From positions 17,866,616 through 17,930,615 of the forward strand of contig NC_068338.1 of assembly GCF_014633365.1 (NCBI RefSeq): DNA of 64,000 nt, given 5' to 3'. Numbering within the stretch: position 1 is the stretch's first letter; each line of letters begins with the position of its first letter. Positions 11,991 to 23,464 of the stretch are shown piece by piece. This DNA is from Diospyros lotus. Lineage: Eukaryota > Streptophyta > Magnoliopsida > Ericales > Ebenaceae. The notes under the pieces were generated by a model. It made no database searches. It was not told the origin of the DNA and saw nothing but the letters and a program-made list of their open reading frames with translations. The position numbers and the translations under genes are program-made.

Positions 11991-14230
11991 CATAAAGCCT
12001 TCAGATTCAAATCAGAGGTTATAGAAGTTTTTTGGAGATTCAAAGCTTGGATTGAAAATCAAAGGGGCTGTAAAATTCAGATTTTGAGATCTGATAATGG
12101 GAAGGAGTATACATTAGCTCAGTTTAATCAGTTTTGTGAAAAAGTTGGAATTGAACATCAACTCACTACCCCTTACACTCCACAGCAAAATGGGGTGAGT
12201 TAAAGGAAGAACAGAACAATAATGGAGATGGTTCGATGTTTGCTACATGAGAAAGGACTTCCAAAAAACTTATGGGCAGAAGCTACTAATACAATAGTGT
12301 TTCTGCTAAATAGGCTTCCTACAAAAGCTATCAAAGGGAAAACTCCATTTGAAGCATGGTATGGTTATAAACCTTCACTACAAAATTTAAAATTTTTTGG
12401 TTGTATCTACTTTACTTGTGCCTCAGGTGGAGAGATAAACTTGGTAGAAGAGCTGGCATTTTTATTGGTTACAACATCTCTAAAGCTTATAGAATTTATC
12501 AACCTCAAATTGGTAAGATTCTAGTCAACAAAGATGTTCATTTTGTGGAAGAGCAACAATGGTGTTGGGAAGGACAAGAAGAAAAACAAATTTCTGAGCA
12601 AATTATTGACTTTCCTTTGGAGCAAAGTGAACAAGTTGATGAACCACCTGTTAGAGGAACCAAGCTGCTCGCTGATGTTTACCAGAGATGCAATGTCGCA
12701 ATGTTTGAACCAAAGGTATTTTGTGAAGAAAAAGAAGATCCAAAATGGGTAGCTGCAATGCAAGAGGAGCTGAAAATGATTGAAAAAAATCAGACCTGGA
12801 AGCTAGTTGAGAGGCCTCAACACAAAAATGTTATTGGAGTCAAATGGGTATTTAGAACCAAATTGAATGCAAATGGTTCTATCAACAAGCACAAGGCCAA
12901 ACTTGTAGTGAAGGGGTTTGCTCAAGTGTTTGACTTCTCAGAAACATTTGCTCTTGTTGCACGACTTGTCACCATCAGATTGCTCTCAGAATTGGCAGCT
13001 CTAAAAAGGTGAAAAGTGTTTCAACTTGATGTAAAATCCGTCTTTCTTAATGGTTATTTACAAGAGGAGATATATGATAAGCAACCTGAGGGATTTACAA
13101 TGTAAGGGGAGGAAGACAAGGTTTATTTACTCAAGAAGGCCTTGTATGGATTAAAACAGGCTCCAAGAGCCTGGTATAGCAGAATTGATGAGCATTTGTT
13201 GAGTCTTGGTTTTGCAAAAAGTTTGAGTGAGTCAACTCTTTATGTTAAGCACTCTAATGCTGATACATTGATTGTTTCTTTGTATGTGGATGATCTCTTA
13301 GTGACAGGAAGTAATGTCATGCTCATTGAGCAGTTCAAGCAGGAAATGATGAAAGTCTTTGAAATGACAGGCCTGGGAGTAATGGCATATTTTCTTGGAA
13401 TGGAGATCAGGCAAGATCAGCAAGGAATCTTCATTTGTCAAAGAAAATATGCTAAGGAGATTTTGAGGAAATTTCAAATGGAGGATTGCAAATCAATGAG
13501 TACTCCTATGAATCAAAAGGAGAAACTTCACAAGGAAGATGGTGTAGACAAGGTTGATGAAGTTGTTTATAGGAGTCTCATAGGCTGCTTGATGTATCTC
13601 ACTACAACCAGAGCAGACATACAACAAGCAGTGAGTGTATTGTTAAGATTTCTACATTGTGCCAGCGAGGAGCATTACAAGGCAGACAAACATGTGCTGA
13701 GATATGTCAAAGGGACTCTAGATTATGGACTTTTGTTTAATCATGGTCAGGATTGTCATTTCCATGGATTTCCCGATAGTGATTGGGGTGGATCCATAGA
13801 TGACATGAGAAGTACTTCAGGGTACTATTTTACTCTTGGATCTGGTGTGTTCTCATGGAACTCAAAGAAGCAAGAGAAAGTTTCTCAATCTACTACTAAA
13901 GCTGAATTCATAGCTGCAACTGCAGCTGTAAATCAAGCACTATGGTTAAGGAAAGTATTAGCTGATTTGTACATGGAGCAAAAGGAAAACACTGAAGTGT
14001 TTGTGGATAATCTGGCAGCAATTTCAATCTCCAAGAATCCAGTTTTTCATGGGAAGACCAAGCATTTCAACATCAAGCTCTATTTTCTCAGAGAAGTTCA
14101 GCAAAGTGGAGAAGTATGATAGCTTTATTGCAAGACTTGTGATCAATTAGCTGACATTTTTACTAAAGCTCTTCCTAGAAACAGATTTGAATTTCTGAGA
14201 CAAAAATTGGGAGTATGCATGCAGCTACTG
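11991..14230 (+). pseudogene. Copia D integrase-RT-RNase H remnant
   Basis: Integrase: WRFKAWIENQ, LRSDNGKEYT, PYTPQQNGVS then a stop, [14 protein letters not shown], and KTPFEAWYGYKP (12000-12400). A frameshift near 12400 leads into the RT start at 12401-13012 (VKWVFRTKLNANGSINKHKAK). A stop follows, then the best frame, 13142-14119: YGLKQAPRAW, LYVDDLLVTGSN (intact YVDD), [22 protein letters not shown], then RNase H with SDWGGSIDDMRSTSG and TKAEFIAATAAVNQALWLRK. The tail to 14210 encodes LADIFTKALPRNRFEFLRQKLG after another stop. It is clearly dead, but its RT/RNase H frame is the longest left in the left-hand cluster. Confidence 0.88.
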
Positions 14231-14240
14231 ATGCAAGGAG

Positions 14241-14576
14241 TGTTGATACAGTATGCCTCAGTACCTGCTGCTGAGGTGGAAAGAAAAGTGTGCACATGTT
14301 GTTTTTGGAGTTTCTAACCAAGTCTTATGATTTTTGTTATGGTTTTTGTTGTATTTTGTCAGTTGCTATTTTCTAGCATTTCAGTTTCTTAGTTCATGGG
14401 ATCATGGTAGTTTTTATAGCTTTTGGTTGATACGTTTGAATGTATTTAAGCACATGTTGATTCAATAAAAGTTAGATAGATTTGCAGAGATTTTCTAGTC
14501 TTCTTTCTCAACTTTTATCCGCTTCAAACTTAAAGTTTAAGTTGTTTCTATTTTGTGTTGAAGGCTTATGCCAACA
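14241..14576 (+). repeat. 3' LTR of copia D
   Basis: 336 bp with perfect TGTTG/CAACA ends. A polyadenylation-like AATAAA lies near 14465. It is followed directly by GTTACA, the end of B. Confidence 0.8.
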
Positions 14577-14587
14577 GTTACAATACT

Positions 14588-15702
14588 AATTGGCTACAGT
14601 AGCATCACCAAAGGCTCTAGAGTTTATCATCCTGTGATAGGAAAGGTGATTGTCAGCTGAGACATCAAATTTGATGAATCTGCAATCTGGAATTGGGACA
14701 AGTCCAAAGTAGAGCATAACAGAACAAAATTTTAAAGCAGTTTAGGAGGAGATAATTGATGATATTCCAATTAGAGGTACTAAACTGCCTTCTGACATTT
14801 ATCAGAAATGTAATGTTGTTGTGCTTGAGCCTACAGGTTTTGAAGAATCTGCTAAGGATTTAGAATGGATTTCAACAATGGAGGAAGAGCTGAAAATGAT
14901 AGAAAAGAACCAGACATGGACTTTGGTAGACATGCCAATTCATAAAAATCCAATTGGTGTCAAATGGGTGTTTAGAACCAAGTTAAATGCTGATGGTTCT
15001 ATCTACAAACACAAAGCAAGGCTGGTAGTCAAAGGGTATGCACAACAGTTTGGGGTGGATTTCTCAGAAACATTTGCACTTGTAGCAAGGCTTGACACAA
15101 TCAAAATGCTTCTAGCACTTGCAGCTCAGGAGGAATGGAAAATTTATCAGCTAGATGTCAAGTTTGCATTCCTAAATGGCTATTTGGAGGAGGAGATTTT
15201 TTATGAGCAACCTGAAGGCTTTGCAGTGAAAGGTAAAGATGATAAGGTGTACTTGCTTAAGAAGACCTTGTATGGCTTGAAACAAGCACCAAGAGCCTAG
15301 TATAGCAGGGTTGATGATCACCTACTAAAAATAGGCTTCAAAAAGAGTTTGAGTGAATCTCTATATGCGAAGTTTGCTAACAATGATATTGTTGTTATTT
15401 CTTTATACGTTGATGATTTGCTTGTGACAGGAAGCAATCCAACTTTGGTGGAACAATTCAAACATAAAATAATGGAGGCCTTTGCAATGGTAGACTTAGG
15501 AGAGATGTCATACTTTATTGGCATGGAAATTCAACAATAAAATGGGGAGATTTTCATTGGGCAACAAAAGTATGGAAACGAAGTGTTAAAGAAGTTCAAA
15601 ATGGAAAATTGCAAACTTGTAAGCACTCCTTTAATGGAAAATGAGAAGTTGTGTAAAGATGACGGGGCTAAGAAAGTTGATGAAGGTCTTTATAGGAGTC
15701 TT
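14588..15702 (+). pseudogene. Copia A integrase end and reverse transcriptase
   Basis: Continues A after B. GYSSITKGSRVYHP and DIKFDESAIWNW (14590-14700) are the integrase C-terminus. RT runs 14821-15300 (EEELKMIEKNQTWTLVDMP, VKWVFRTKLNADGSI, KHKARLVVKGYAQ, YGLKQAPRA), a stop falls at 15298-15300, and 15301-15540 continues with ISLYVDDLLVTGSN (intact catalytic pair) to a second stop. 15541-15702 reads the thumb region up to YRSL. Stops also lie near 14660 and 14733. It is cut at 15702 by solo LTR E. Confidence 0.88.
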
Positions 15703-17299
15703 TGTTGTAACATATTTTTTTATTAATGAGAAAATGTGTTTGATGAAAAACCAATCTTAGAATGAAAAATCTATTATGTTAATCTCATATTTTGAAATAA
15801 GCTTCCTATGTTGCATGAAAGGTTTTTGCTCGAAAATTCCAAAAGTTTGAAAATCCTAAAGTTTATGCATCATGTTTCAAAACCTGTAATCTATGTTTCA
15901 AAACCTTGCTAAACCATGTTTCTATACATGTTTCGAAACTCCTTTGATTAGTCTTCAAATGTTTTTCTAAGTGTGTATGCTATTTTGAAATATCTATCAG
16001 GGTTTGGTCTATGTTTCAAAACCTGCATCACATGTTTTGAAACCTCTAACATTTCTGTCAGCAAGAGCAATAAAAAAATTGAATTACATCTTCTTAATAT
16101 TATCTCCATCTAAAAGATTCTCAAGATCATTTTTTAATTAAATCTCCATCTTCTGTGTATTCAAATTCAAATTTGAATTGGAGATCATTATAAAAATCTT
16201 AGTGGGCACAAGATTCTATCTCCCATTTAATGTTGTCTCAAGTGCAAGTCCAGCTGTAAAGGTTGGATGTTTCAAAACATGGGGTATATGTTTCAAAATC
16301 TCTATGTAATTTAGAATGTTTTGAAACCCATTAAGCTATGTTTTGAAACATGGATTTGAATCTTGTCTCTAACGGCTAAAAACAGTCAAATTTCTATACC
16401 TTGATATAAATAGCAGGTGTTTGAACAAGAAGAAAAAACACACAACATACAGAAGCACAAGTGGTGAACAAAAGCATCTTATTGAGCTCTCAACGAAGAT
16501 TCACATGCATTTTTGTTGTGCAAAGGAGAAGCAAGTGGAAACAAGAAGTTTTACCTCATTTAGCTCTCCTTATCACAAGCTGATATAAAAGGTTTGTACA
16601 GACACTGGTAAGGTATTCATTGCTACCAATTCATTGGGCTGTAAAGATAAACTTTATTTATCTTGTCACTTGGTGTAATATTTGAGTTGAGCCTCAAAAC
16701 TCATTATGTACGTTGTAAAACCCTTGTGGTTGTTTCACTAGTGAAAGTGATTGGGATTGAAAAATCCTTCAAGTGGAAAGATTTGAAGGTAGTGGACTAA
16801 GCGGGGTGTCGAATCACTATAAGTCTCGTGTGCACTCAATTTATTATTCAATTTGCTTATTACTCATTGCTTAAACTTTCAAAAGAATCGTTATCAAAAA
16901 TTAAAACAAATTTTCTTTGAGCATAAGCACACATATATATGTATATACATATCTCTGATCTCAAACATCCTTGGTATACTCTTTCTTAAGGAAATTACCT
17001 TTGTCAAAATTGTTTTTTCAAAATACAAGTTAAAAGATTTCGATACAAGTAAAACATAAAGGTATATTTCGAAACATATATCCTATATTTCGAAACTTAC
17101 AAAAATAGTGAAATATATTTCGAAACGTATACTGTATATTTTGAAACCTTCCAAAACAGAAACATTTATTTCGAAACATAGATCCTATATTTCGAAACCT
17201 AGTTATCTGTCATTAATCAGCGTTAAACGAAGAAAAATTTATACCAACCCCAATTCACCCCCCCTTCTTGGGATATATTTGTCATTATTAGAACTAACA
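15703..17299 (+). mobile_element. Solo LTR E, SIRE-like copia type
   Basis: 1597 bp, TGTTGTAACA..GAACTAACA, flanked by the TSD GTCTT at 15698-15702 and 17300-17304 inside copia A's RT. No coding sequence. A TATA box (ATATAAATAG, about 16402) is followed by a CA-rich start region. The block AGTGGACTAAGCGGGGTGTC with CACTATAAGTCTCGTGTG (16791-16835) resembles SIRE/Maximus copia LTR ends, recognised from general knowledge only. It is studded with TTTCAAAAC/TTTCGAAAC words. Confidence 0.85.
16400..16410 (+). promoter_or_regulatory. TATA box of solo LTR E
   Basis: GATATAAATAG is placed about 700 bp into the LTR, with an AAGAAAAAACACACAAC start-like stretch some 30 bp downstream. Confidence 0.5.
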
Positions 17300-17304
17300 G
17301 TCTT

Positions 17305-17968
17305 ATAGGTTGTTTGATGTACTTAACTGCTACAAGGCTTGATATAATGTATTATGTGAGTCTATTGTCCAGGTTTATGCATTGTGCAAGTGAATTACAC
17401 TTCAAAGCTGCAAAAAGAGTGCTAAGATACATTAAAGGCACTATTGAGTTTGGAGTGTGGTTTGAAAATCTAAGAAGTTGAGGTTAAATGGTTTTTCTGA
17501 CAATGATTGGGCAGGGTCATGTGATGACATAAAAAGTACTTTTAGACATTTATTCAGTTTTGGTGTAGGTTGTTTATCTTGGAGTTCAAAGAAGCAAGAG
17601 ATCATTGCTCAATCAACAGCAGAAGCACAATATGTTGCAATTGCTGCTGCTGTGAATCAAGCCATACGGTTGAGGAAGTTACTATCAAATTTGAAGCATG
17701 ATCAAAGGGAAGCAACTAAGATTATTGTTGACAATCAGGCTGCTATAGCTATTTCAAATAATCCTATATTTCATGGCAGGACAAAACATTTTAAAATTAA
17801 ATATCACTTTATTAGAGAAGTTTAGAAGAATAAGGAAGTTATTCTAGTGCATTTCAAAACTAATGATCAGCTAGTTGATATTTTGACAAAGGCTTTGCCT
17901 AAAATGAGATTCGAAGAACTAAGGAAGAAGTTGGGAGTTTGCAGCAAAAGTGGCAAGGAGGAGTGTTA
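17305..17968 (+). pseudogene. Copia A RNase H domain
   Basis: Resumes A after [27 protein letters not shown], then a frameshift near 17478. 17478-17825 has FSDNDWAGSCDDIKST, SWSSKKQEIIAQSTAEAQY and IVDNQAAIAISNNPIFHGRTKH, and after a stop the tail reads DILTKALPKMRFEELRKKLGVC. The final Cys codon and stop overlap the start of the 3' LTR at 17964. Confidence 0.87.
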
Positions 17969-18146
17969 AGTTGTGCAACTTCTGCTGCTATATTTGTGCT
18001 GGAAAAGATACACAAAATATCTTTAACAGCTAGCTAATCTCTTTTGAATTTTAGTTGTTTAGTTTGAATAATTCAATTCAGTTTGAGTTCAAGTCAAATT
18101 AGTTGCTATTTTTAGGAGAAAATCATGTTTTTACTGTTGATGTATT
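17964..18146 (+). repeat. 3' LTR of copia A, left piece
   Basis: Begins TGTTAAGTTGTG directly after the RNase H end and is broken at 18146 by copia F. GTATT at 18142-18146 is the left TSD copy. The right piece is 34683-34790. Confidence 0.75.
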
Positions 18147-18544
18147 TGTTGAGATTTGTGATATTTTTCTTTAATTAAAGTTGGTTTAATTTTCTATTTT
18201 TTCATTTATGTCTCCACTATTATATTCTCCATTTGCAACTGAAGTTTGGCATTCAAATTTGGAATGCATAACATCCTGCATTTAAAGTATTATTTATAGC
18301 TTTTCAATTTTATTTGGTGGATGTTATGTATTTAAGTCCTGTATAAATAGGACTTCATTTCTGTCTTTTGGAGTTGTGTGAGCTTTTAACGCAAGCTTTC
18401 AATTCAATAAGAAGAAGTTATCTTTCTTCAAGTTCTGGTTTTTCTTCTTCTCACATTTTCTTTTTTTTATCTCTTTGTTTAACATAACGTTGAAGCTTTA
18501 CTATTGCTTCTGCAATACCTTCTTTTATTATTTTTTTTTCAACA
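18147..18544 (+). repeat. 5' LTR of copia F
   Basis: 398 bp, TGTTGAGATTTG..TTTCAACA, with a TATAAATAG box at about 18350 and AATAAG-type signals near 18405. It pairs with 34283-34677. Confidence 0.93.
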
Positions 18545-18545
18545 A

Positions 18546-18560
18546 TGGTTTTAGAGCCTA
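18546..18560 (+). other. Primer binding site of copia F (altered)
   Basis: TGGTTTTAGAGCCTA stands where TGGTATCAGAGC is expected, one base after the LTR. It differs from the initiator-tRNA complement at two positions. Confidence 0.7.
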
Positions 18561-18613
18561 AAGGGTTGTGATTTTGTTTGAGAGAAGAGAATTCCAGTTT
18601 TATACTTTACAAC

Positions 18614-20032
18614 ATGTCTTCTAATTTCAGTGTTTCCACTCTCCCACAATTTAATGGTGACAACTCCCAATTTTGGGTTGTTAAAATGCAATCCTATCTC
18701 AAAGCACTTGGCCTTTGGGAATCCGTTTTGAATGATGTTGATCCTCCACCATTGGGAGCAAATCCAACCTTGAATCAAATAAGACAACATGAGAAGGAGA
18801 AGTCAAAGAAGCCCAAGGCTTTATCTTGTATTCATGCTGCTTTATCAGATCCTATTTTTGCTAGGATTATTGATTGTGACACGGCCAAGAAAGCTTGGGA
18901 TAAGTTGAAAGAGGAGTTTGAAGGAAGCACAAGGGTGAAGGCTGTTAATTAATAACTCTCAAAAGAGAGTTTGAGATGCTGAAGATGAAGGATTTAAACA
19001 CTGTGAAGGAGTACACTACCAAAGTGATGACTATTGTGAACCAAATCAGATTAGTTGGTGAAGATTTTTCAGATCAAAGGGTTGTGGAAAAAATAGTGGT
19101 AAGTGTTCCTGACATATTTGAGTTGAAGATCTCAGCCATAGAGGAGTCCTATGACTTGACTACTCTCTATAGCTGAGTTAATCAACAAATTACAAACCCA
19201 AGAGCAAAGGGATGCAATTCGTAATGAGGAGCATGTTGAAGGTGCCTTTAGTGCAAAATTCAAAGGCAAGAAACCTGTTGCAAGGGATGATAGAAAGGCA
19301 ACCAAAGATCAAGGGAGCAAGGGAAAAGGAGCATCAAGGAGGGGAAAATTTCCTCCTTGCCGTTTCTACAAAAAGACCAATCATGCTGAGAAAAATTGCT
19401 GGTCCAAAAACAAGCAAGTCTACCATTGTGATAAGAATTGTTATACTGAAAAGTTTTGTCGTGCCAAGCAAAACCAATCATCCCAACAGCCCCCACAGCA
19501 AGAAAATCGTGCAGATGATCAAAAGCAAGAAACAACTTTCTTGTTTATGGCTTCTCATGTTGTTGAAACAGATATAAACTCATGGCTTATTGATAGCGGC
19601 TACACCACCCACATGGCTAAAGATATCAATCTTTTTAGCCAGATTGAAAAATCTATAAGGACAAAGGTGGCCCTTGGACATGGAGAGACGATACTAGCTA
19701 AAGGTAAAGGTAATGTCATCATGAATACTAAGCAAGGTGAAAAGAAAATCTCTAATGTTTTATTTGTTCCGAGATTATTTCAAAACTTACTTAGTATTGC
19801 TCAGTTGATGCATAACAAATTTTTTGTGTTTTTCAAAGATCATGTTTGTACTATTTATGACCCACAAGGAGTGGAGATTGCAAGGGTCAATATAGTTGAC
19901 AACACATTCTTTTTGAATGGCGACTCTCTATGTCATCATGCTCTAAATGCCAAAGTTGAAGAAAGCAAAAAGTGGCATCAACGCTTTGGCCACTACAACG
20001 ACAAAGCTTTGAAAATTTTGCGTTCTTCTAAC
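18614..20032 (+). pseudogene. Copia F gag and protease
   Basis: The start ATG at 18614 opens the gag (LPQFNGDNSQFWVVKMQSYL, AKKAWDKLKEEFEGS) to stops at 18951. Gag continues at 18976 in another frame (LKMKDLNTVKEYTTKVM) and again shifts near 19175. The zinc-knuckle region CRFYKKTNHAEKNCW has lost its second Cys (Tyr instead). The protease keeps its catalytic triplet in WLIDSGYTTHMA (about 19585), followed by NVLFVPRLFQNLLSIAQL and WHQRFGHYNDKALKIL. It is cut at 20032 by minus-strand copia G. Confidence 0.88.
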
Positions 20033-20390
20033 TGATAGAGATGAAAGCACTTACAGACACACGCTATACAGAAGAAAGGTGGGCAATCACACACAATTTC
20101 AACAGATAGCGAAAGACTAGAAACCACAGCAAAACAGAGGTAACTCATGAACTGTATTTTTCTGCTTTGCAAAAATACCACCCACACAACAAATTCCTCG
20201 CACACATTGAATAAATAGGATTATCACCGGATCTGTCTCCTATTTTCTTGGTTCCTATTCCACACTTCGTTGATCACTTCGTTCCTAAATAATAGGGCTA
20301 AATCCACTATGTAACAGAAAAAATACTACTAACAATTGACTAAATCAATAGAAATTAGTAACACAATTAATTCAAATTTAGCTTCTAACA
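20033..20390 (-). repeat. 3' LTR of copia G
   Basis: 358 bp. In element orientation it runs TGTTAGAAGC to CTCTATCA. It pairs with 24483-24839. Confidence 0.92.
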
Positions 20391-20416
20391 TCTCCCCCCC
20401 CCCCCCCCCCTTCCCC
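20391..20416 (-). other. Polypurine tract of copia G with a 17-G run
   Basis: The plus strand shows TCT followed by 17 C (20394-20410) and TTCCCC. Read in element sense this is GGGGAA, G17, AGA, directly against the 3' LTR. It is an extreme form of the plus-strand primer site. Confidence 0.85.
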
Positions 20417-20430
20417 TATGTTTGAATTCT

Positions 20431-22400
20431 CTATGTAGCTTTCATGCCCAGCAACTCCTTGAATTTATTGAAACTCTCATCCACAAGTGGTTTGGTGAAT
20501 ATATCCGCCACTTGATTCTTCGTCTTTACGTGGATGAGTTCAACAACTTTTTCCTTAATATGCTCTCGTATGAAATGATACCTAATATCAATGTGCTTGC
20601 TCCGTTGATGATTTGTTGTCAATATGTATCTTCGTCGCTTCTTGTTAAGGCAAACGTAGATTTTCTAGCAACTTCCTTAGCCAGATAGCATGACATACGC
20701 ATAAGCTTACTGCAACATATTCGGCTTCGCAACTTGAAAGAGCTACGATAGTCTGCTTCTTGGAAAACCAAGTAAAAGATGTAGGTCTCATATAGAACAC
20801 GAACCCAAAAGTACTCTTTCGATCATCAACATCTCCACTCCAATCGCTGTCTGAGAATCCTTCTATCTAGAAGCTATTAGTTGAAAAATATAATAAACCA
20901 TGATTAGTTGTACCTCAAACATATTGTAGGATCCTCTTGGCTGCCTTATAGTGACTCTCCTTTGGTTCTTCCATAAGCCGACTGATTAACCCAACTCCAT
21001 ATAGGATGTTAGGTCTTGTGCATGTTAAATATCTCAGACTTCCAACTAAACTTTTGTAGAGTGTCAGATCCACTGGATTGCCTTCATCATACTTCAAGAG
21101 CTTCATACCACAATCTATGGGGGTGCTTATCGGCTTGCAGTCCTCCATTCTGAACTTCTGTAAAAGTGCCTTTGGATAAGCTTCTTGCGAGACACTGATT
21201 CCTTCACTGCTTTGCTTTACTTCCAGGCCTAGGAAATATGACATCAAACCCAAATTTGTCATGTCAAATTCACGCACCATTGCCTTCTTGAAGTCTTCAT
21301 ATAGTCTTGGTTTGTTCTCTGTAAATATCAAATCATCAACATATAATGCAACCAGCAAAATTTCATTCTCATTCATTTTCACATAAAGTATGGGTATTGC
21401 ATAAATCCATTTGCCTTGAAATATGCATCAATTCGATTGTTCCATGTGCAGGGACTTGCTTTAGCCCATAAAAGGCCTTCTTTAACTTCAATACTTTCTG
21501 CTTTTGGCCTTCTTTTACATAGCCTTAAGGTTGGTTGACAAAGACTTCTTCTTCAAGAACCCCGTTGAAGAATGTCGATTTGACATCCATTTGATGTATC
21601 TCCCACATGTTTTGTGCAGCAATCGATATCAACATTCTAATAGTCTCCATTCGAGCAACTGGAGCAAAGACTTATTCATGGTCAATTCTAGCTTTTTGCT
21701 TGTATCCTTTCACGACCAATCTCGCCTTGTTCTTCTCGATTTCTCCTTTAGCATTCTTCTTCTTTTTACAAACCCATTTTACACCAATGGATTGATGGCC
21801 TGCTGGGAGAGTTGCAAGCTCCCAAGTGTCATTCTTTTCGATGGCTCTTATCTCTTCATTCATGGCTGCTCTCCACCTCTCATCTTGGACTACTTCTTTA
21901 AAACAGATTTCATCACTATTAGCCAACAAACAAAACAAATTAATTTCATTAGTTACCTCATACAGCTCTTGTATGCTCCCTGTCCTCTCATTCCTCCTTG
22001 GAGACTCTTCACTATAAGTTATTGAGGAAGATGGAGATATTGGTGGTGAAGATGTTAGTGGCAGAGGAGTGCCAACCAAACCAATGTGTTGACTTTCTTC
22101 TTGTTCTTCTTCAAGTTGTACCAGCTTGTCTTTGTTGACTTCCCAATTCCATGAAGCTGCTTCATCAATCTCCATGTCACGGCTAACAAGAGTTTTCTTC
22201 CTCTTTGGATCATAGAGCTTGTAAGCCTTGGAATGTGAATCACAGCCAATGAAAATATATTTTCCACTCCTGTCGTCAAGCTTCTGCCGGTTGCAATTGG
22301 GAAATGTGCATAAGCAATGCTCCCAAAGACTATAAGATGAGTAATGGTAGGTTGATATCCGCTCCAAGCTTCAAGACGCGTCTTGTTATCCAAGCTTTTG
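20431..22400 (-). pseudogene. Copia G integrase end, reverse transcriptase and RNase H
   Basis: Minus-strand pieces. 22393-22310 has KTRLEAWSGYQP. 22367-21672 has GKYIFIGCDSHSKAYKLYDP, RRNERTGSI, AAMNEEIRAIEKNDTWELA, VKWVCKKKKNAKGEIEKNKAR and KGYKQ. 21382-20915 has LLVALYVDDLIFT (YVDD intact), EFDMTNLGLMSYFLGLEV, SLVGSLRYLTCTRPNILYGVG and KRILQYV. A degraded RNase H reading is seen to about 20700. 20622-20431 has RSKHIDIRYHFIREHI and NQVADIFTKPL, ending at a TGA. Several frameshifts and stops. Confidence 0.87.
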
Positions 22401-22699
22401 GTCTAACAACAGTTTTGCAAATACACTGCACAATTAGCCACTTCCGCTCAAAATTCTTTTGGCAGGTTTTTTGTCTTCAGCATACTTTGAACCATGTCAA
22501 GAATAGTCTGATTCTTTCGTTCGATGACTCCATTTTGTTGGGGTGAATATGGAGCCGTCAACAATCGCTTGATGCCTTGTTCTTCACAGAATCAATTAAA
22601 CATTTTTGAAGTGAATTCCCCACCACGGTCTGATCGTAGGGCCTTAATACAATGCCTGCTTTCCTTTTCAACTCTTGCTTTGAATATGCTAAAGGCATT

Positions 22700-23456
22700 G
22701 AAGGCTTCTGATTTCTCCTTCAAAAATAAATCCATATCTTCTTGCTAAAATCATCAATAAACGTTATAAAATAACTATTCTCACCGAGGGATATGGGCGT
22801 TATTGGTCCGCATAAGTCGGTGTAGATCAACTCAAGTGGCTCCTGTGCTCGGTAAGCTGCTTCCTTTGGAAAACTCGTTCTTGGTTGCTTAGAGAGAATA
22901 CACCCTTCACAAAATTGATCCGAATAGTCGAATGTCGATAGACCTTGCACCATCTTCTTGCTGGATAATAGATTAGTGCACTAAAGTTGAGATGACCAAA
23001 TTGTAAATGCCATAGCCAAGGGGTCTCCTTCACACATGCCTTCAAGCATTGCTGTGTAACGCTGTTGATGTTTAATGAAAACATCCTATCCTTTGACATC
23101 TCCACCCTTGCAACTAACTTGTTGTTTTGATCTCTCAAATTGAGTTTTTTATCCTTCGTGAGGATTTCATAACCTTTCTCCAACAGTTGGCCCATGCTCA
23201 AAATATTGGTCTTCATCTCTGGCACATAATAAACGTTTGAACTGAAATTCTACCTACCATCCTTTAAGTAAATTAAAATATTACCTCTACCCTTCATTGG
23301 GATCTTGGATGAATCTCCGAAAGATACACTACCTTTCACATTTTCCTCCAACTCCACAAACATATGCTTGTGGCCACACATATGGTTGGTGGCGCTAGTG
23401 TCGAGAAACCATGTTGATTCATCTTTGTTATCACCTTCTCTTCTTGTGAGCAGCAC
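22700..23456 (-). pseudogene. Copia G protease and integrase N-terminus
   Basis: 23456-23250 carries a protease-like TWFLDTSATNHMCG; the expected DTGAS-type triplet reads DTSAT. 23225-22827 has YYVPEMKTNILSMGQLLEKGY and WLWHLQFGHLNFSAL. 22953-22720 has FCEGCILSKQPRTSF, ELIYTDLCGPI and YFITFIDDFSKKIWIYF, the start of the integrase core. The part with the second Asp and the Glu (22400-22700) survives only in broken frames. Confidence 0.85.
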
Positions 23457-23464
23457 AGTGCCAT

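Larger units (their letters stand above)
11990..14576 (+). mobile_element. Copia D, 5'-truncated, with 3' LTR
   Basis: Copia reading begins abruptly within the integrase at about 11991 and runs through RT and RNase H to a 336-bp 3' LTR (14241-14576, TGTTG..CAACA). No 5' LTR or gag is present, and the left joint is with B sequence. Only six bases of B follow the 3' LTR. Either D inserted in B and a deletion removed D's 5' half with most of B, or an unequal recombination joined them. Confidence 0.8.
1058..14582 (+). mobile_element. TGTAATACC-type (probably Ty3/gypsy) LTR B, split by copia C and eroded by copia D
   Basis: It starts TGTAATACCCC at 1058 and ends GTTACA at 14582, and the TSD ATACT stands at 1053-1057 and 14583-14587. 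B sequence occupies 1058-2742 and 11539 to about 11990, and only the last six bases (14577-14582) remain at the far end. No gag or pol of its own is visible, so this looks like a solo LTR or LTR remnant. Inside are a TATA box at 1868 and a GC-rich patch near 2215-2285. Assignment to gypsy rests only on the terminal sequences and layout, which match other plant LTRs of that kind. Confidence 0.7.

Noticed and set aside
15868..17205. TTTCGAAAC words as heat-shock elements
   Set aside because: Heat-shock elements need GAA and TTC units spaced by two bases. Here TTC and GAA touch, so the match fails.
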